Part shown: positions 6,343-13,814 of the stretch, piece after piece | How positions within the stretch are numbered: the stretch's first letter is position 1 | How the letters are laid out: each line of letters starts with the position of its first letter | Notes under the pieces: model-generated | Seen by the model: only the letters and a program-made list of their open reading frames with translations | Told to the model about the DNA's origin: nothing | Database searches by the model: none | Made by a program: the position numbers and the translations under genes | NCBI GenBank assembly: GCA_023663205.1 | Contig: JAMPHX010000022.1 | Location: 1 to 17,677 of the forward strand | Direction: 5' to 3' | Length of the DNA: 17,677 nucleotides | Source: Corallococcus sp. | Lineage (GTDB): Bacteria; Bacillota; Clostridia; Christensenellales; CAG-314

Positions 6343-7473
6343 TTATTTGTTGTAAAGTTTTGCAATTTCTTCAAGATACTCTTTGGTTTTGGGGTAATTT
6401 TTGATACTGAATTCCTTTTCCGTATCCTCAATCAACTTCTTCTGCGAACGCGAAAGATTTTGCGGAACTTCCACTTTGACGGTTACGAACAAATCGCCGC
6501 AATTGCCTCTGCTGGTTTTGATACCTCTGTTTCTGAATTTCAAAACTTCGCCGTTTGCAGTGCCTTCGGGAATCTTGGTAATAAATGTTCCGTCCAAAGC
6601 GGGTATTTGTATTTCGCCTCCGAGTACCGCCGTCGTATAGGAAACGGGCGCTTCTACGTACAAATTGAGATTTTCGCGGCGGAAAACCTTGCTCGGACGC
6701 ACATTGAGTACCAACAGCAAATTGCCGTTTTTGCCGTTTGCCGCTTTGGGCGCGTTGCCTTCGTTGGGTATTTGCAAAACAGAACCGTTTTCCACGCCTG
6801 CGGGTATGGTAACATTCATTACTTTGTTTTTGGAAACTATTCCCTTGCCGCCGCACGATTTGCAGTTATCGGTAACTATTTTGCCGCTGCCGCCGCATCT
6901 GTCGCAGGCGCCTATGGAAACCTGTTGACCGAACAGCGTCGACTGTGTATATCTTACCTGTCCCGTGCCGTTGCACTTGTCGCAGGTTTTTACGCTGCGT
7001 TCGTCTTTTGCGCCCGTGCCGTGGCAAACGGAACACTTTTCCACTCTGCTGAAACTAATGCTTCTTTTGGTGCCCAATGCCGCTTCCATAAACGACAAAT
7101 CGAGATTATAAGTAATGTCGCTTCCCACGGCTTGACGTGTAGACGTGCGTCTTGAAGAACTGCCTCCGCCCATAAAGCCGCTGAAAATATCGAATATGTC
7201 GTCAAATCCGCTTGCGGAAAATCCGCCGCCGCCAAACGGATTGAAATCTCCGTTGTCGTCCAACTCGCCGTTGTCGTACTTGCGTCGTTTGTCGGGGTCG
7301 CCGATTATAGAGTACGCTTCGTTGCACTCCTTGAATTTTTCGGCGGCAGCGGCGTCGTTGGGATGTAAATCGGGGTGATACTGCTTGGCAAGTTTGCGGT
7401 AAGCCGACTTGATTTCGTCTGCGCTTGCATCCTTGCTTACGCCCAAAATTTTGTAATAATCCTTTGCTGGCAT
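6343..7473 (-). CDS. dnaJ: Chaperone protein DnaJ (Hsp40, type I)
   Basis: A complete type I DnaJ of 376 residues. It stimulates the ATPase of DnaK and delivers unfolded clients. The J domain (1-70) carries the HPD motif at 33-35; a Gly/Phe-rich linker follows (about 76-105). The zinc-binding domain has four CxxCxGxG repeats (147-154, 164-171, 190-197, 204-211), and the C-terminal client-binding and dimerisation domains fill the rest. The start MPAKDYYKILGVS is the family start, and an AGGTAGGA ribosome site precedes it. It lies 73 bases after dnaK as last gene of the heat-shock operon. The gap contains a hairpin that could lower dnaJ expression relative to dnaK. No missing key residues. Confidence 0.98.
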   Translation of the reverse strand: MPAKDYYKILGVSKDASADEIKSAYRKLAKQYHPDLHPNDAAAAEKFKECNEAYSIIGDPDKRRKYDNGELDDNGDFNPFGGGGFSASGFDDIFDIFSGFMGGGSSSRRTSTRQAVGSDITYNLDLSFMEAALGTKRSISFSRVEKCSVCHGTGAKDERSVKTCDKCNGTGQVRYTQSTLFGQQVSIGACDRCGGSGKIVTDNCKSCGGKGIVSKNKVMNVTIPAGVENGSVLQIPNEGNAPKAANGKNGNLLLVLNVRPSKVFRRENLNLYVEAPVSYTTAVLGGEIQIPALDGTFITKIPEGTANGEVLKFRNRGIKTSRGNCGDLFVTVKVEVPQNLSRSQKKLIEDTEKEFSIKNYPKTKEYLEEIAKLYNK

Positions 7474-7497
7474 TTAATCCTACCTCTAACTCCAAAA

Positions 7498-7527
7498 TGC
7501 GGAACGTACCTTACCGCGCGTTCCGCA
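7498..7527 (-). terminator. Hairpin between dnaK and dnaJ, possible attenuator
   Basis: A perfect 9-bp stem TGCGGAACG/CGTTCCGCA (7498-7506 with 7519-7527, 12-base loop), followed on the minus strand by TTTTGG. The short U-tract suggests partial termination or an RNA-processing or stability element rather than a full stop, because dnaJ follows in the same operon. Confidence 0.55.
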
Positions 7528-7546
7528 AATGGGATTTTGCTTGTAA

Positions 7547-9355
7547 TTATTTGTTTTCGTCTTCGACGTCGTATTTTACGTCGCCCGCATCGGAAGATGC
7601 TTCGCCGCCGTTCTTGGCAGCCTGTTGATAAAACTTCTGGAAGATTGCTGCGCTTGCCTGTGCAATACGGTCGGTTTCCGCTTTCATTTCTTCGGAGTTG
7701 CCCTTTTCAAGCACTTCCTTGCCCTTCTTGACTTCTTCTTCGAGTTGCTCTTTGTCTGCCGCTTCCAACTTGTCGCCGCTTTCGCGTACAAACTGTTCGA
7801 TAGACAAAATCATTTGGTCAAGGCTGTTTCTGTTTTCCACCGCTTCTTTGCGCTTTTTATCTTCTTCCGCGTATTTTTCGGCGTCTTTTACAGCCTTGTC
7901 GATATCTGCATCGGAAAGATTGGTACTGCTTGTAATGGTAACGGATTGTTCCTTTTGCGTTCCCAAATCCTTTGCGGTCACGTGTACGATACCGTTTGCG
8001 TCGATATCGAATTTAACTTCTATTTGCGGTATTCCGCGCGGAGCGGGAGCAATACCCGTAAGCGAAAAGCGTCCCAAAGTTTTGTTATCGGCAGCCATTT
8101 CGCGTTCGCCTTGCAGCACGTGAATATCTACGCTTGTTTGATTATCGGCAGCCGTGGAGAATACCTGCGATTTGCTTGCCGGAATGGTAGTATTGCGGTC
8201 GATAAGTTTTGCCATTACGCCGCCCAACACTTCAATACCGAGCGACAGAGGAGTAACGTCCAAAAGCAATACGTCTTTTACTTCGCCGCCCAATACGCCG
8301 CCTTGAATAGCAGCGCCTATTGCAACGCATTCGTCGGGGTTAATGCCCTTGTAGGGTTCTTTTCCGCAGAATTTCTTTACCGCTTCCACAACGGCGGGGA
8401 TACGCGTAGAACCGCCTACCAAAATTACTCTGTTGAGGTCGTTGTTGGTAAGTCCCGCGTCCTTCATTGCCTGTTGCATTGGGTCGATGGTCTTTTTGAT
8501 TACGCCGTCGATAAGAGATTCGAACTTTGCGCGCGTAATTTCCACTTCGAGATGTTTGGGTCCGGTTGCGTCCGCCGTGATGAACGGCAGCGAAACGGTT
8601 GTTTTGAGTGTGGAACTGAGTTCTATCTTGGCTTTTTCCGCCGCTTCTTTCAATCTTTGAAGGGCTTGTTTATCTTTGGACAAATCTATGCCGTTGGACT
8701 TTTGGAATTCCGCAACCAAATGGTCGATGATTATTTGGTCGATGTCGTCGCCGCCCAATCTGTTGTTACCGTTGGTAGCAAGCACTTCGAATACGCCGTC
8801 GCCGATTTCCAAAATAGAAACGTCAAACGTGCCGCCGCCCAAGTCGTAAATAAGTATTTTTTGATTTTTGTTTTCGCCCTTATCCAAACCGTAAGCAAGC
8901 GCAGCCGCCGTAGGCTCGTTGATGATACGCAATACTTCGAGTCCCGCAATCTTGCCTGCGTCCTTGGTTGCCTGACGCTGTGCGTCCGAGAAGTACGCGG
9001 GAACGGTTATTACCGCCTGCGTAATCTTTTCGCCGAGATACGCTTCCGCATCGGCTTTGAGTTTGGACAAAATAATACCGGATATTTCTTGCGGCGAATA
9101 TTTTTTGCCGTCGATTTCCACAGTGTGGTTGCTGCCCATTTCGCGCTTGATGGAAATTACCGTCCTGTCGCCGTTTACAACGGCTTGTCTTTTTGCCACC
9201 TGTCCGACAAGTCTTTCTCCGTCTTTGGTGAATCCTACAATAGAGGGCGTAGTTCTGTTGCCTTCCGTATTGGTAATTACTACCGGTTCGCCGCCTTCCA
9301 AAACCGCGACGCAACTGTTAGTCGTTCCAAGGTCGATTCCGATTATTTTTCCCAT
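7547..9355 (-). CDS. dnaK: Chaperone protein DnaK (Hsp70)
   Basis: DnaK of 602 residues, close to the usual Firmicutes length. It is the ATP-dependent Hsp70 that binds hydrophobic peptides and cycles with DnaJ and GrpE. The nucleotide-binding domain begins MGKIIGIDLGTTNSCVAV (phosphate loop 8-15), with INEPTAAALAYG (145-156), the second phosphate motif DLGGGTFDVS (171-180), and ILVGGSTRIP (311-320). The conserved linker DVLLLDVTPLSLG (361-373) joins the substrate-binding domain, and a charged lid ends in DVKYDVEDENK. An AAAGGAG ribosome site lies nine bases before the ATG. It is third in the hrcA operon, 60 bases after grpE, and should be controlled by HrcA/CIRCE. Confidence 0.99.
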   Translation of the reverse strand: MGKIIGIDLGTTNSCVAVLEGGEPVVITNTEGNRTTPSIVGFTKDGERLVGQVAKRQAVVNGDRTVISIKREMGSNHTVEIDGKKYSPQEISGIILSKLKADAEAYLGEKITQAVITVPAYFSDAQRQATKDAGKIAGLEVLRIINEPTAAALAYGLDKGENKNQKILIYDLGGGTFDVSILEIGDGVFEVLATNGNNRLGGDDIDQIIIDHLVAEFQKSNGIDLSKDKQALQRLKEAAEKAKIELSSTLKTTVSLPFITADATGPKHLEVEITRAKFESLIDGVIKKTIDPMQQAMKDAGLTNNDLNRVILVGGSTRIPAVVEAVKKFCGKEPYKGINPDECVAIGAAIQGGVLGGEVKDVLLLDVTPLSLGIEVLGGVMAKLIDRNTTIPASKSQVFSTAADNQTSVDIHVLQGEREMAADNKTLGRFSLTGIAPAPRGIPQIEVKFDIDANGIVHVTAKDLGTQKEQSVTITSSTNLSDADIDKAVKDAEKYAEEDKKRKEAVENRNSLDQMILSIEQFVRESGDKLEAADKEQLEEEVKKGKEVLEKGNSEEMKAETDRIAQASAAIFQKFYQQAAKNGGEASSDAGDVKYDVEDENK

Positions 9356-9391
9356 AATATATTTCTCCTTTAAGATGTAATTTCTATGTAA

Positions 9392-9408
9392 TCGCCCGCT
9401 TAGGGCGA
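9392..9408 (-). other. Small hairpin between grpE and dnaK
   Basis: TCGCCC/GGGCGA (9392-9397 with 9403-9408) around a 5-base loop, in the 60-base gap. It is followed by TTACAT rather than a U-tract, so it is not a terminator. It could protect or help process the dnaK end of the message. Confidence 0.4.
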
Positions 9409-9415
9409 GTATAAA

Positions 9416-10024
9416 CTATTTGCCGACTATTACTTCGGCGTATCTCAATACCTTTCCGCCGCAGATATAACCCTTTTTGTAAACTTCCACTACCTTACCG
9501 CTGTTTTCTTCGCCTGCATCGAATGTGGAAAGAGCATTCATTGTGTTGGCGTCAAATTCGCAGCCCTTTACGTGCATCACTTCCACTCCGAAATTTTTGA
9601 GAGCGGAAACAAACTGCGCCTCTACCATTTCAAACGCTTTGAGATTTTGTTCGTCAAGGTGTCCCTTGGCAATGTCAAACGTATCGAGGACGGGCAGCAC
9701 GCTTTCGATTACTTCCGAACGTCCTTTTGCGGCATTTGCCTCGGCATCGTTTTTCATACGGCGTTTGTAACTGTCAAAGTCGCTTTTGAGCGCAACCAAT
9801 TGGTCGCGGAATTTGTCGCTGTTATCTGCGGAACTTTGAAGCCGCGCCACGGTGCGCGTAAGTTTGTCGTTTGCTTCGGCAAGCGTTTGGTTTTCCTCAG
9901 TGAGTTTGGCAATCAAGTCCTCTTTGTCGTGCTTTTTAGACTTTTTGTCTTTCTTTTCCGTTTCCGCCTCGGCTTTAACCGTCGTTTCTTCTTCGTTTCC
10001 GTTTTGTTTGCAATCGTTAATCAT
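9416..10024 (-). CDS. grpE: Nucleotide exchange factor GrpE
   Basis: GrpE (202 residues) releases ADP from DnaK. The N-terminus is highly charged (EEETTVKAEAETEKKDKKSK), followed by a long dimerising coiled coil (about 35-95) with the typical FRDQLVALKSDFDSYKRRM, and a C-terminal beta domain ending VVEVYKKGYICGGKVLRYAEV (about 178-198). The usual FDPNxHEAV motif is altered to FDANTMNAL (157-165), though the flanks fit. The start MINDCKQNG is set by an AGGAAGG ribosome site five bases upstream; an ATG 12 codons earlier lies within hrcA. The ATG is 10 bases after the hrcA stop, and dnaK follows, the standard order. Confidence 0.96.
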   Translation of the reverse strand: MINDCKQNGNEEETTVKAEAETEKKDKKSKKHDKEDLIAKLTEENQTLAEANDKLTRTVARLQSSADNSDKFRDQLVALKSDFDSYKRRMKNDAEANAAKGRSEVIESVLPVLDTFDIAKGHLDEQNLKAFEMVEAQFVSALKNFGVEVMHVKGCEFDANTMNALSTFDAGEENSGKVVEVYKKGYICGGKVLRYAEVIVGK

Positions 10025-10034
10025 TTTTACCTTC

Positions 10035-11051
10035 CTAATTGTTGTCCAGCAAATCGGCAATCATATTGCTGATTTTGTCCAACACTGATACTACTTTTTT
10101 GTAATTCATTCTGACAGGTCCTATTACGCCGACGTTCCCGAGGACATTGTCGCCGAGATTTATCTTGGCGGAAACCATAGAACACCCGTCGGGCATTTTG
10201 TCTTCCGTGCCGATTTTTATCGTAAGTTTGTTTTCGGAATCTTCCGTAAACATCTCTACAATTTTTTCCTTGTGGTCGAGCGTTGCCAAGAAATTTTTGG
10301 CGTTATCCATATCGGAATACTCGCTGTGCTCGAATATTTTGTTTTTGCCGTCGTATATTACGTCCATTCCGTTGGCAAGCGAAACCTGCTTCAATACGTC
10401 TATTATCTTTTTGAACAAAGAGTTAAACTGTTCAAATTCTTTGTTTACAAGCGCATACGGGTAGTTGAAATTCAAAAACTGCGAAACGTGCTTGCCGACA
10501 AAAATATTATTGAGCCAGTTTTCCGACATTTTGAGCATATTAGAAGTAAAGTCGTCGGGTAAATCGATTACCGCGTCTTTGAGCAGCCGCGTATCGGTTA
10601 CTATCACTACAAGCACTCTGCCGCCGCCGATATCCACAAGTCTTATCGATGTAATGCAATCGGACAAATCTTCCTTTACTACCACCGAAGTGTAATTTGT
10701 AACGTCGGAAATAACCTTTGCGACGTTTGCCACGACATCTTCAACTCCCGAAAGTTTCTGCGAAAAGTATCTGTCGATAATTTCCACATCGGCAGGGGTC
10801 AGCGGGTCCTCCGCCATCAACTCGTCAACGTACATTCGGAAAGCCTTCTGTGAAGGAACGCGTCCCGCCGAAACGTGCGGCTGAACCAAATACCCCATAC
10901 TTTCCAATGCCGACAACTCGTTGCGAATGGTCGCCGACGAACAGTCCTGCAAACACCTTTGCTGTATGTCTCTGCTGCTTATCGGCTGCGCGGTTTCTAT
11001 ATAACCGTCCACAACCGCGCAAAGAATTTTCTTTTTTCTGTCGGATAGCAT
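10035..11051 (-). CDS. hrcA: Heat-inducible transcription repressor HrcA
   Basis: HrcA (338 residues) binds CIRCE operators and represses chaperone operons; in well-studied species its activity depends on GroEL. The N-terminal winged helix includes ISSRDIQQRCLQDCSSATIRNELSALESMGYL (24-55), then SAGRVPSQKAFRMYVDEL (61-78), both family hallmarks. A GAF-like middle domain follows, and GVIGPVRMNY (308-317) near the C-terminus is the second hallmark. AAGGA lies four bases before the ATG. It is the first gene of the operon, directly behind a sigma-A promoter and a CIRCE element, so it should repress itself together with grpE, dnaK and dnaJ. Confidence 0.98.
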   Translation of the reverse strand: MLSDRKKKILCAVVDGYIETAQPISSRDIQQRCLQDCSSATIRNELSALESMGYLVQPHVSAGRVPSQKAFRMYVDELMAEDPLTPADVEIIDRYFSQKLSGVEDVVANVAKVISDVTNYTSVVVKEDLSDCITSIRLVDIGGGRVLVVIVTDTRLLKDAVIDLPDDFTSNMLKMSENWLNNIFVGKHVSQFLNFNYPYALVNKEFEQFNSLFKKIIDVLKQVSLANGMDVIYDGKNKIFEHSEYSDMDNAKNFLATLDHKEKIVEMFTEDSENKLTIKIGTEDKMPDGCSMVSAKINLGDNVLGNVGVIGPVRMNYKKVVSVLDKISNMIADLLDNN

Positions 11052-11081
11052 ATTGTCCTTATCAATTCTTTTTGCACAGTG

Positions 11082-11108
11082 TTAGCACTCTTTGGGATTG
11101 ACTGCTAA
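11082..11108. promoter_or_regulatory. CIRCE operator (HrcA binding site)
   Basis: TTAGCACTC-N9-GACTGCTAA matches the CIRCE consensus TTAGCACTC-N9-GAGTGCTAA in 17 of 18 arm positions; one base in the right arm differs (C for G). It lies in the 5' leader of hrcA, a few bases after the predicted start of transcription. Confidence 0.95.
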
Positions 11109-11119
11109 ATCATAGTTAA

Positions 11120-11148
11120 AATATAACACCGAAGTCACAAATTGTCAA
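11120..11148 (-). promoter_or_regulatory. Sigma-A promoter of the hrcA-grpE-dnaK-dnaJ operon
   Basis: Minus strand: -35 TTGACA (11143-11148, perfect), 17-base spacer, -10 TATATT (11120-11125). The predicted start, about 11113, places CIRCE at roughly +5 to +32. Confidence 0.9.
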
Positions 11149-11417
11149 TGATTTTCCGCCTGTTTAAGACAAAAATTCCAAAATTTGTTTTTCGGCGCTT
11201 TACCTAAATATATTATGCCGCTATTTTAGCAAAGTATACTGCGCAAAACCGATATTTCATTTTGCACCTGTTCGGAAGCGCAGACACAAGGCTGCATTTT
11301 GACTAAACGGCAAACCGCTTGCCGCAAATGCGCAGTAAGTTATCGCGCGCAGATAATCGTAATAGTATTTATCGCGCTTAGTCTATTATCTATAAAGTAA
11401 ATTTTTGCTTAACCTGC
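11149..11417. other. Gene-free stretch upstream of the heat-shock promoter
   Basis: About 270 bases between the terminator of the DUF308-like gene and the hrcA promoter. I see no ORF with a ribosome site, no convincing promoter and no RNA fold that I recognise. Confidence 0.5.
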
Positions 11418-11448
11418 AAAAAAACAGGCAACGGATTTCCGTTGCCTG
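11418..11448 (-). terminator. Strong rho-independent terminator of the DUF308-like gene
   Basis: CAGGCAACGG/CCGTTGCCTG (11425-11434 with 11439-11448) with a 4-base loop, followed on the minus strand by seven T residues. It begins 22 bases past the stop codon. Confidence 0.93.
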
Positions 11449-11470
11449 CCAAACACCAAACAGCGTTTAA

Positions 11471-11956
11471 TTACTTTGTCAAAGATTGTCCGAACAAAGC
11501 AAGCACTGCGTTGACAAGGAAAATAACGCCTGCGACAATGCACATAATGTTAAGCAAATCCCCTACCATGCCGAGAGCCAACACAATACCGATAATAATT
11601 GTTACGATAGGTGCAAGCATCGACAAAAACTTATGTTTTGCTCTGATTTCATTTACGAGGTCCAACACGCCTTTGATAATAAGCAATACGCCGAAAATCA
11701 AAAGAACCCATGTTGCAATCAACCAACCGCAAACGATAATCGCAATACCGATAACCAATTCGATAATGCCTTTGGTCAAATTCTTGCTTTTACCAAACAT
11801 ATCGAGTATGCCCATGACAATGAACAAGGCGCCGATTACGGTAAAGAGAATGTTCAAAGAACCGCCTTGCAAAACCAAAAGCAAAATACCGATTACGGCA
11901 TACAGCACACAGGTAATAATGTTGTTTGTAGACAACTTCAATTTAGCCTTAGCCAT
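11471..11956 (-). CDS. Small integral membrane protein, DUF308/HdeD-like
   Basis: A 161-residue, very hydrophobic protein with about six membrane helices: roughly 12-30, 35-54, 61-78, 80-98, 109-130 and 133-155. Short polar loops carry basic residues (GKSKNLTK, NEIRAKHK). The paired-helix pattern rich in Ile, Val, Leu and Gly, with a repeating IVxGxxxL(I/V)xG(V/I)LDL style, resembles the DUF308/HdeD superfamily. Its members are membrane proteins of poorly defined role; HdeD is linked to acid resistance in Escherichia coli. No catalytic residues are visible. The start MAKAKLKLS has GGAAGGA seven bases upstream. It has its own strong promoter and terminator, so it is monocistronic. The family assignment is by pattern only. 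Confidence 0.85.
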   Translation of the reverse strand: MAKAKLKLSTNNIITCVLYAVIGILLLVLQGGSLNILFTVIGALFIVMGILDMFGKSKNLTKGIIELVIGIAIIVCGWLIATWVLLIFGVLLIIKGVLDLVNEIRAKHKFLSMLAPIVTIIIGIVLALGMVGDLLNIMCIVAGVIFLVNAVLALFGQSLTK

Positions 11957-11994
11957 TTTAGTATCCTTCCTTTTTATAATTTTTTTATATTGTA

Positions 11995-12023
11995 ATTGTA
12001 GTATCGCTGACGAATGTTGTCAA
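11995..12023 (-). promoter_or_regulatory. Sigma-A promoter of the DUF308-like gene
   Basis: Minus strand: -35 TTGACA (12018-12023, perfect), 17-base spacer, -10 TACAAT (11995-12000). The start is about 30 bases before the ribosome site region. One of the strongest promoters in the window. Confidence 0.88.
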
Positions 12024-12360
12024 GCAAAATTCACTTGATTTACATTCAAAAAATAAATTTTGCGTTTGAAATTTCGATATTGAATAAACGCAAACACAAA
12101 AGTATGCAAAAACTTTTTGCCTGTCGCTTTTCCTCATTCGACGCCGCATCCACCAGATAAAAGTCAAAATGTATGTTTTCTTCGACTTTGCCATTATATG
12201 CAATCTCCGGCATTACCGTGATTGCTTTGCACCGAAATAATTACACAAATTACACCGCCTGTGTCTTTTAGGGCGCAACAGTGTATTTAGACAAATAGGT
12301 ACATCTGCAAATGTTTTTTTACATTTGATTTAAACTTTTGAGGCAACGCCGCGCCGGCGG
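12024..12360. other. Gene-free stretch between SDR gene and DUF308-like promoter
   Basis: No supported gene. It holds a perfect 7-bp inverted repeat CAAATGT/ACATTTG around a T-run (12308-12314 with 12321-12327), 34 bases past the SDR stop; this may form an end hairpin, but the following bases on the minus strand are not U-rich. A 69-codon minus-strand frame beginning MAKSKKTYIL is probably chance, since it runs through the next promoter. Confidence 0.5.
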
Positions 12361-13131
12361 TCAACCGTACATTTTGAACAAGATGTAATTTATCAATCTG
12401 ACGGGAAGCAGCCGCGCCAAAAACACTTCCGCTTTTGACGCAAAACCTACGCATATCCTAAGCGGCGGATTTTTTCGTTTTGCCGCGCGGTACACTGCCT
12501 TTGCAACGGTAAGGGGGCTTTTGCCGTGCTGCTCGTCGGCAGACATCTTGGCAATGGAATTTTGCGCGCGCGTATTTGTGCCTTCGCAAATGCGGGCATC
12601 CGTAAAGTTTGTTTTGGTATCGCCGGGAAGCACTGCGCATACCTTTATCTTACGGGACTTCAACTCGTTTGCCAAAGCCCGCGAAAACACTTCCACGCCC
12701 GCTTTTGTCGCGGAATACATCGCCTGATAGGGAAGCGGCATTATGCCTCCGACAGAAGAAATATTTATTATCTTGGAACTACCGACCATGTATTTGGTCA
12801 CTTTGGAACAAATGACGCAAAGCGCAGTCAAGTTGACGTCTACTATTTTGCGTATGCTTTCCGCGCTTGCTTCTTCCATTGCGCCGGCTATGCCGAATCC
12901 TGCATTGTTTACCAGAACGTCGATACCGCCTTCTTTGGAATACACATCGGCAAAAATACGTTCCACCGCGTCATAATCGCATATATCCGTCACATACGAA
13001 GTAAACCCGTCGCCCGTATACGGCGTTTTGTCGATACCGTGCACTTTGTAACCGCGTAAAATAAAAAGTTTTGCGCACTCCAAACCTATTCCGCTTGAAG
13101 CACCCGTAATAACGGCAATTTTTTGTTTCAT
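12361..13131 (-). CDS. Short-chain dehydrogenase/reductase (SDR), NAD(P)-dependent
   Basis: A classical SDR of 256 residues with a Rossmann fold. It shows the cofactor loop TGASSGIG (9-16), the adenine-pocket acidic residue in VTDICD (46-51), NNAG (74-77), catalytic Ser125 in ISSVGG, the YxxxK pair Tyr138/Lys142 (YSATK), and the PGD turn (168-170). Asp33 in GIDKT, after the second strand, hints at NAD rather than NADP preference. The substrate cannot be predicted; related clostridial proteins are usually annotated as oxidoreductases of unknown substrate. The C-terminus (VFLARLLPVRLINYILFKMYG) is hydrophobic, as in SDRs of lipid-like substrates, and may touch the membrane. GGAG lies five bases before the ATG. 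Single gene with its own promoter; no clear terminator. Confidence 0.95.
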   Translation of the reverse strand: MKQKIAVITGASSGIGLECAKLFILRGYKVHGIDKTPYTGDGFTSYVTDICDYDAVERIFADVYSKEGGIDVLVNNAGFGIAGAMEEASAESIRKIVDVNLTALCVICSKVTKYMVGSSKIINISSVGGIMPLPYQAMYSATKAGVEVFSRALANELKSRKIKVCAVLPGDTKTNFTDARICEGTNTRAQNSIAKMSADEQHGKSPLTVAKAVYRAAKRKNPPLRICVGFASKAEVFLARLLPVRLINYILFKMYG

Positions 13132-13208
13132 AATTTCTCCGCTGTTTTATTAAATTTTTGCACAAACCTGCCTGCCGTCGTTTTGGACGGAAGCGACCTG
13201 CGTTGTAT

Positions 13209-13237
13209 AGATTAAACCAAATATTCGTATTTGTCAA
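13209..13237 (-). promoter_or_regulatory. Sigma-A promoter of the SDR gene
   Basis: Minus strand: -35 TTGACA (13232-13237, perfect), 17-base spacer, -10 TAATCT (13209-13214). The predicted 5' leader is about 70 bases. Confidence 0.8.
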
Positions 13238-13569
13238 ATGCGGAGTTATCGTAAGCACGTCCGCACTTCTCGACTTAACTAATATTATTTTGGAATTTTT
13301 TTATTTTTACAAACGGGACGTTCCGCAAAGCGTCCCGTGTTTACCGCATAAATACTGTCTGCAAAACGTCAAGTTTTGCCCACGCAAGAAGGGCGCAAAA
13401 CGCGCCATTCTTAGATTAGTCATTTATGCCGAATGCCGCGAATCGGAGTATATGCTTTTGTCTTTATTAGTAAAAATACTGCTATCCCAAAGGGCAAAAG
13501 GTTGAGGATTGAGTTCATTTAGCACGAGGCAAGGGGGAGACGAACAAAGACTCCACATCAAGACACGCA
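13238..13569. other. Gene-free stretch with hairpins, downstream of tRNA-Gly
   Basis: No supported coding region. It holds an 8-bp stem ACGGGACG/CGTCCCGT (13313-13320 with 13331-13338) and a second hairpin (13386-13412: two 5-bp segments around one mismatch, loop AAAAC). The segment from about 13413 to 13560 has a mixed composition without ORFs on the minus strand. It may be untranslated, a remnant, or an RNA I do not recognise. Confidence 0.45.
13313..13338. repeat. Inverted repeat, possible bidirectional terminator
   Basis: ACGGGACG, 10-base loop, CGTCCCGT. On the minus strand it is followed by TTGTAAAAATAAAAAAA and on the plus strand by GTTTACC, so neither side has a classical U-tract. 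It lies upstream of the SDR promoter and could insulate it from read-through. Confidence 0.45.
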
Positions 13570-13593
13570 AAAAGGGCGCAAATACGCCCTTTT
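13570..13593 (-). terminator. Terminator of tRNA-Gly
   Basis: AAAAGGGCG/CGCCCTTTT (13570-13578 with 13585-13593, 6-base loop), eight bases after the tRNA 3' end. The T-rich arm supplies the U-tract on the minus strand (CTTTTTGCG), and the symmetry would let it work in both directions. Confidence 0.8.
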
Positions 13594-13601
13594 ATGCCTT
13601 T

Positions 13602-13676
13602 TGGAGCGGAAAACGGGATTCGAACCCGCAACATTCGGCTTGGGAAGCCGACGCTCTACCGTTGAGCCACTTCCGC
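13602..13676 (-). tRNA. tRNA-Gly (anticodon CCC)
   Basis: A complete 75-base cloverleaf including an encoded CCA. Acceptor GCGGAAG pairs with TTTCCGC (one G-U). The D stem is GCTC/GAGC. The anticodon stem TCGGC/GCCGA holds the loop TTCCCAA, giving anticodon CCC, which reads GGG glycine codons. The variable region is 5 bases (ATGTT). The T stem GCGGG/CCCGT holds the loop TTCGAAT. The discriminator is T. It has its own promoter and terminator and is not in a tRNA cluster. Apparent protein frames across this gene on either strand are artefacts. Confidence 0.97.
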
Positions 13677-13750
13677 ATTTTATCGCAGTTACAGACAGGC
13701 AAATCAACACAAAAATTGTTATCAAACTTTTTGTCGTTTGGATTGCATAT

Positions 13751-13779
13751 ATTTTAATGCAAGTAAATTTACACGTCAA
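13751..13779 (-). promoter_or_regulatory. Sigma-A promoter of tRNA-Gly
   Basis: Minus strand: -35 TTGACG (13774-13779), 17-base spacer, -10 TAAAAT (13751-13756). The start would be about 70 bases before the mature tRNA 5' end. A weaker alternative lies nearer the tRNA (TTGATT with a GATAAA -10). Confidence 0.65.
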
Positions 13780-13814
13780 TCTAATATTCAGTATACCACC
13801 GTTCGTTGCTAAAA

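Noticed and set aside
6208..7155. Open frame of 315 codons on the plus strand opposite dnaJ
   Set aside because: Antisense shadow of dnaJ, with no ribosome site and no recognisable domain.
7625..9373. Very long open frame of 582 codons on the plus strand opposite dnaK
   Set aside because: Antisense shadow of dnaK caused by its codon usage; no ribosome site, and its residues (Phe, Tyr, Cys, Arg rich) mirror the dnaK coding frame.
11985..12203. Minus-strand frame beginning MAKSKKTYIL, 69-72 codons
   Set aside because: It runs through the strong promoter of the next gene, its ribosome site is too far from the ATG (10 bases), and the composition is not protein-like.
12340..12362. GC-rich CGCCGGCGCGGCG sequence after the SDR stop as a terminator
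   Set aside because: The stem would be short with a tiny loop and no U-tract follows.
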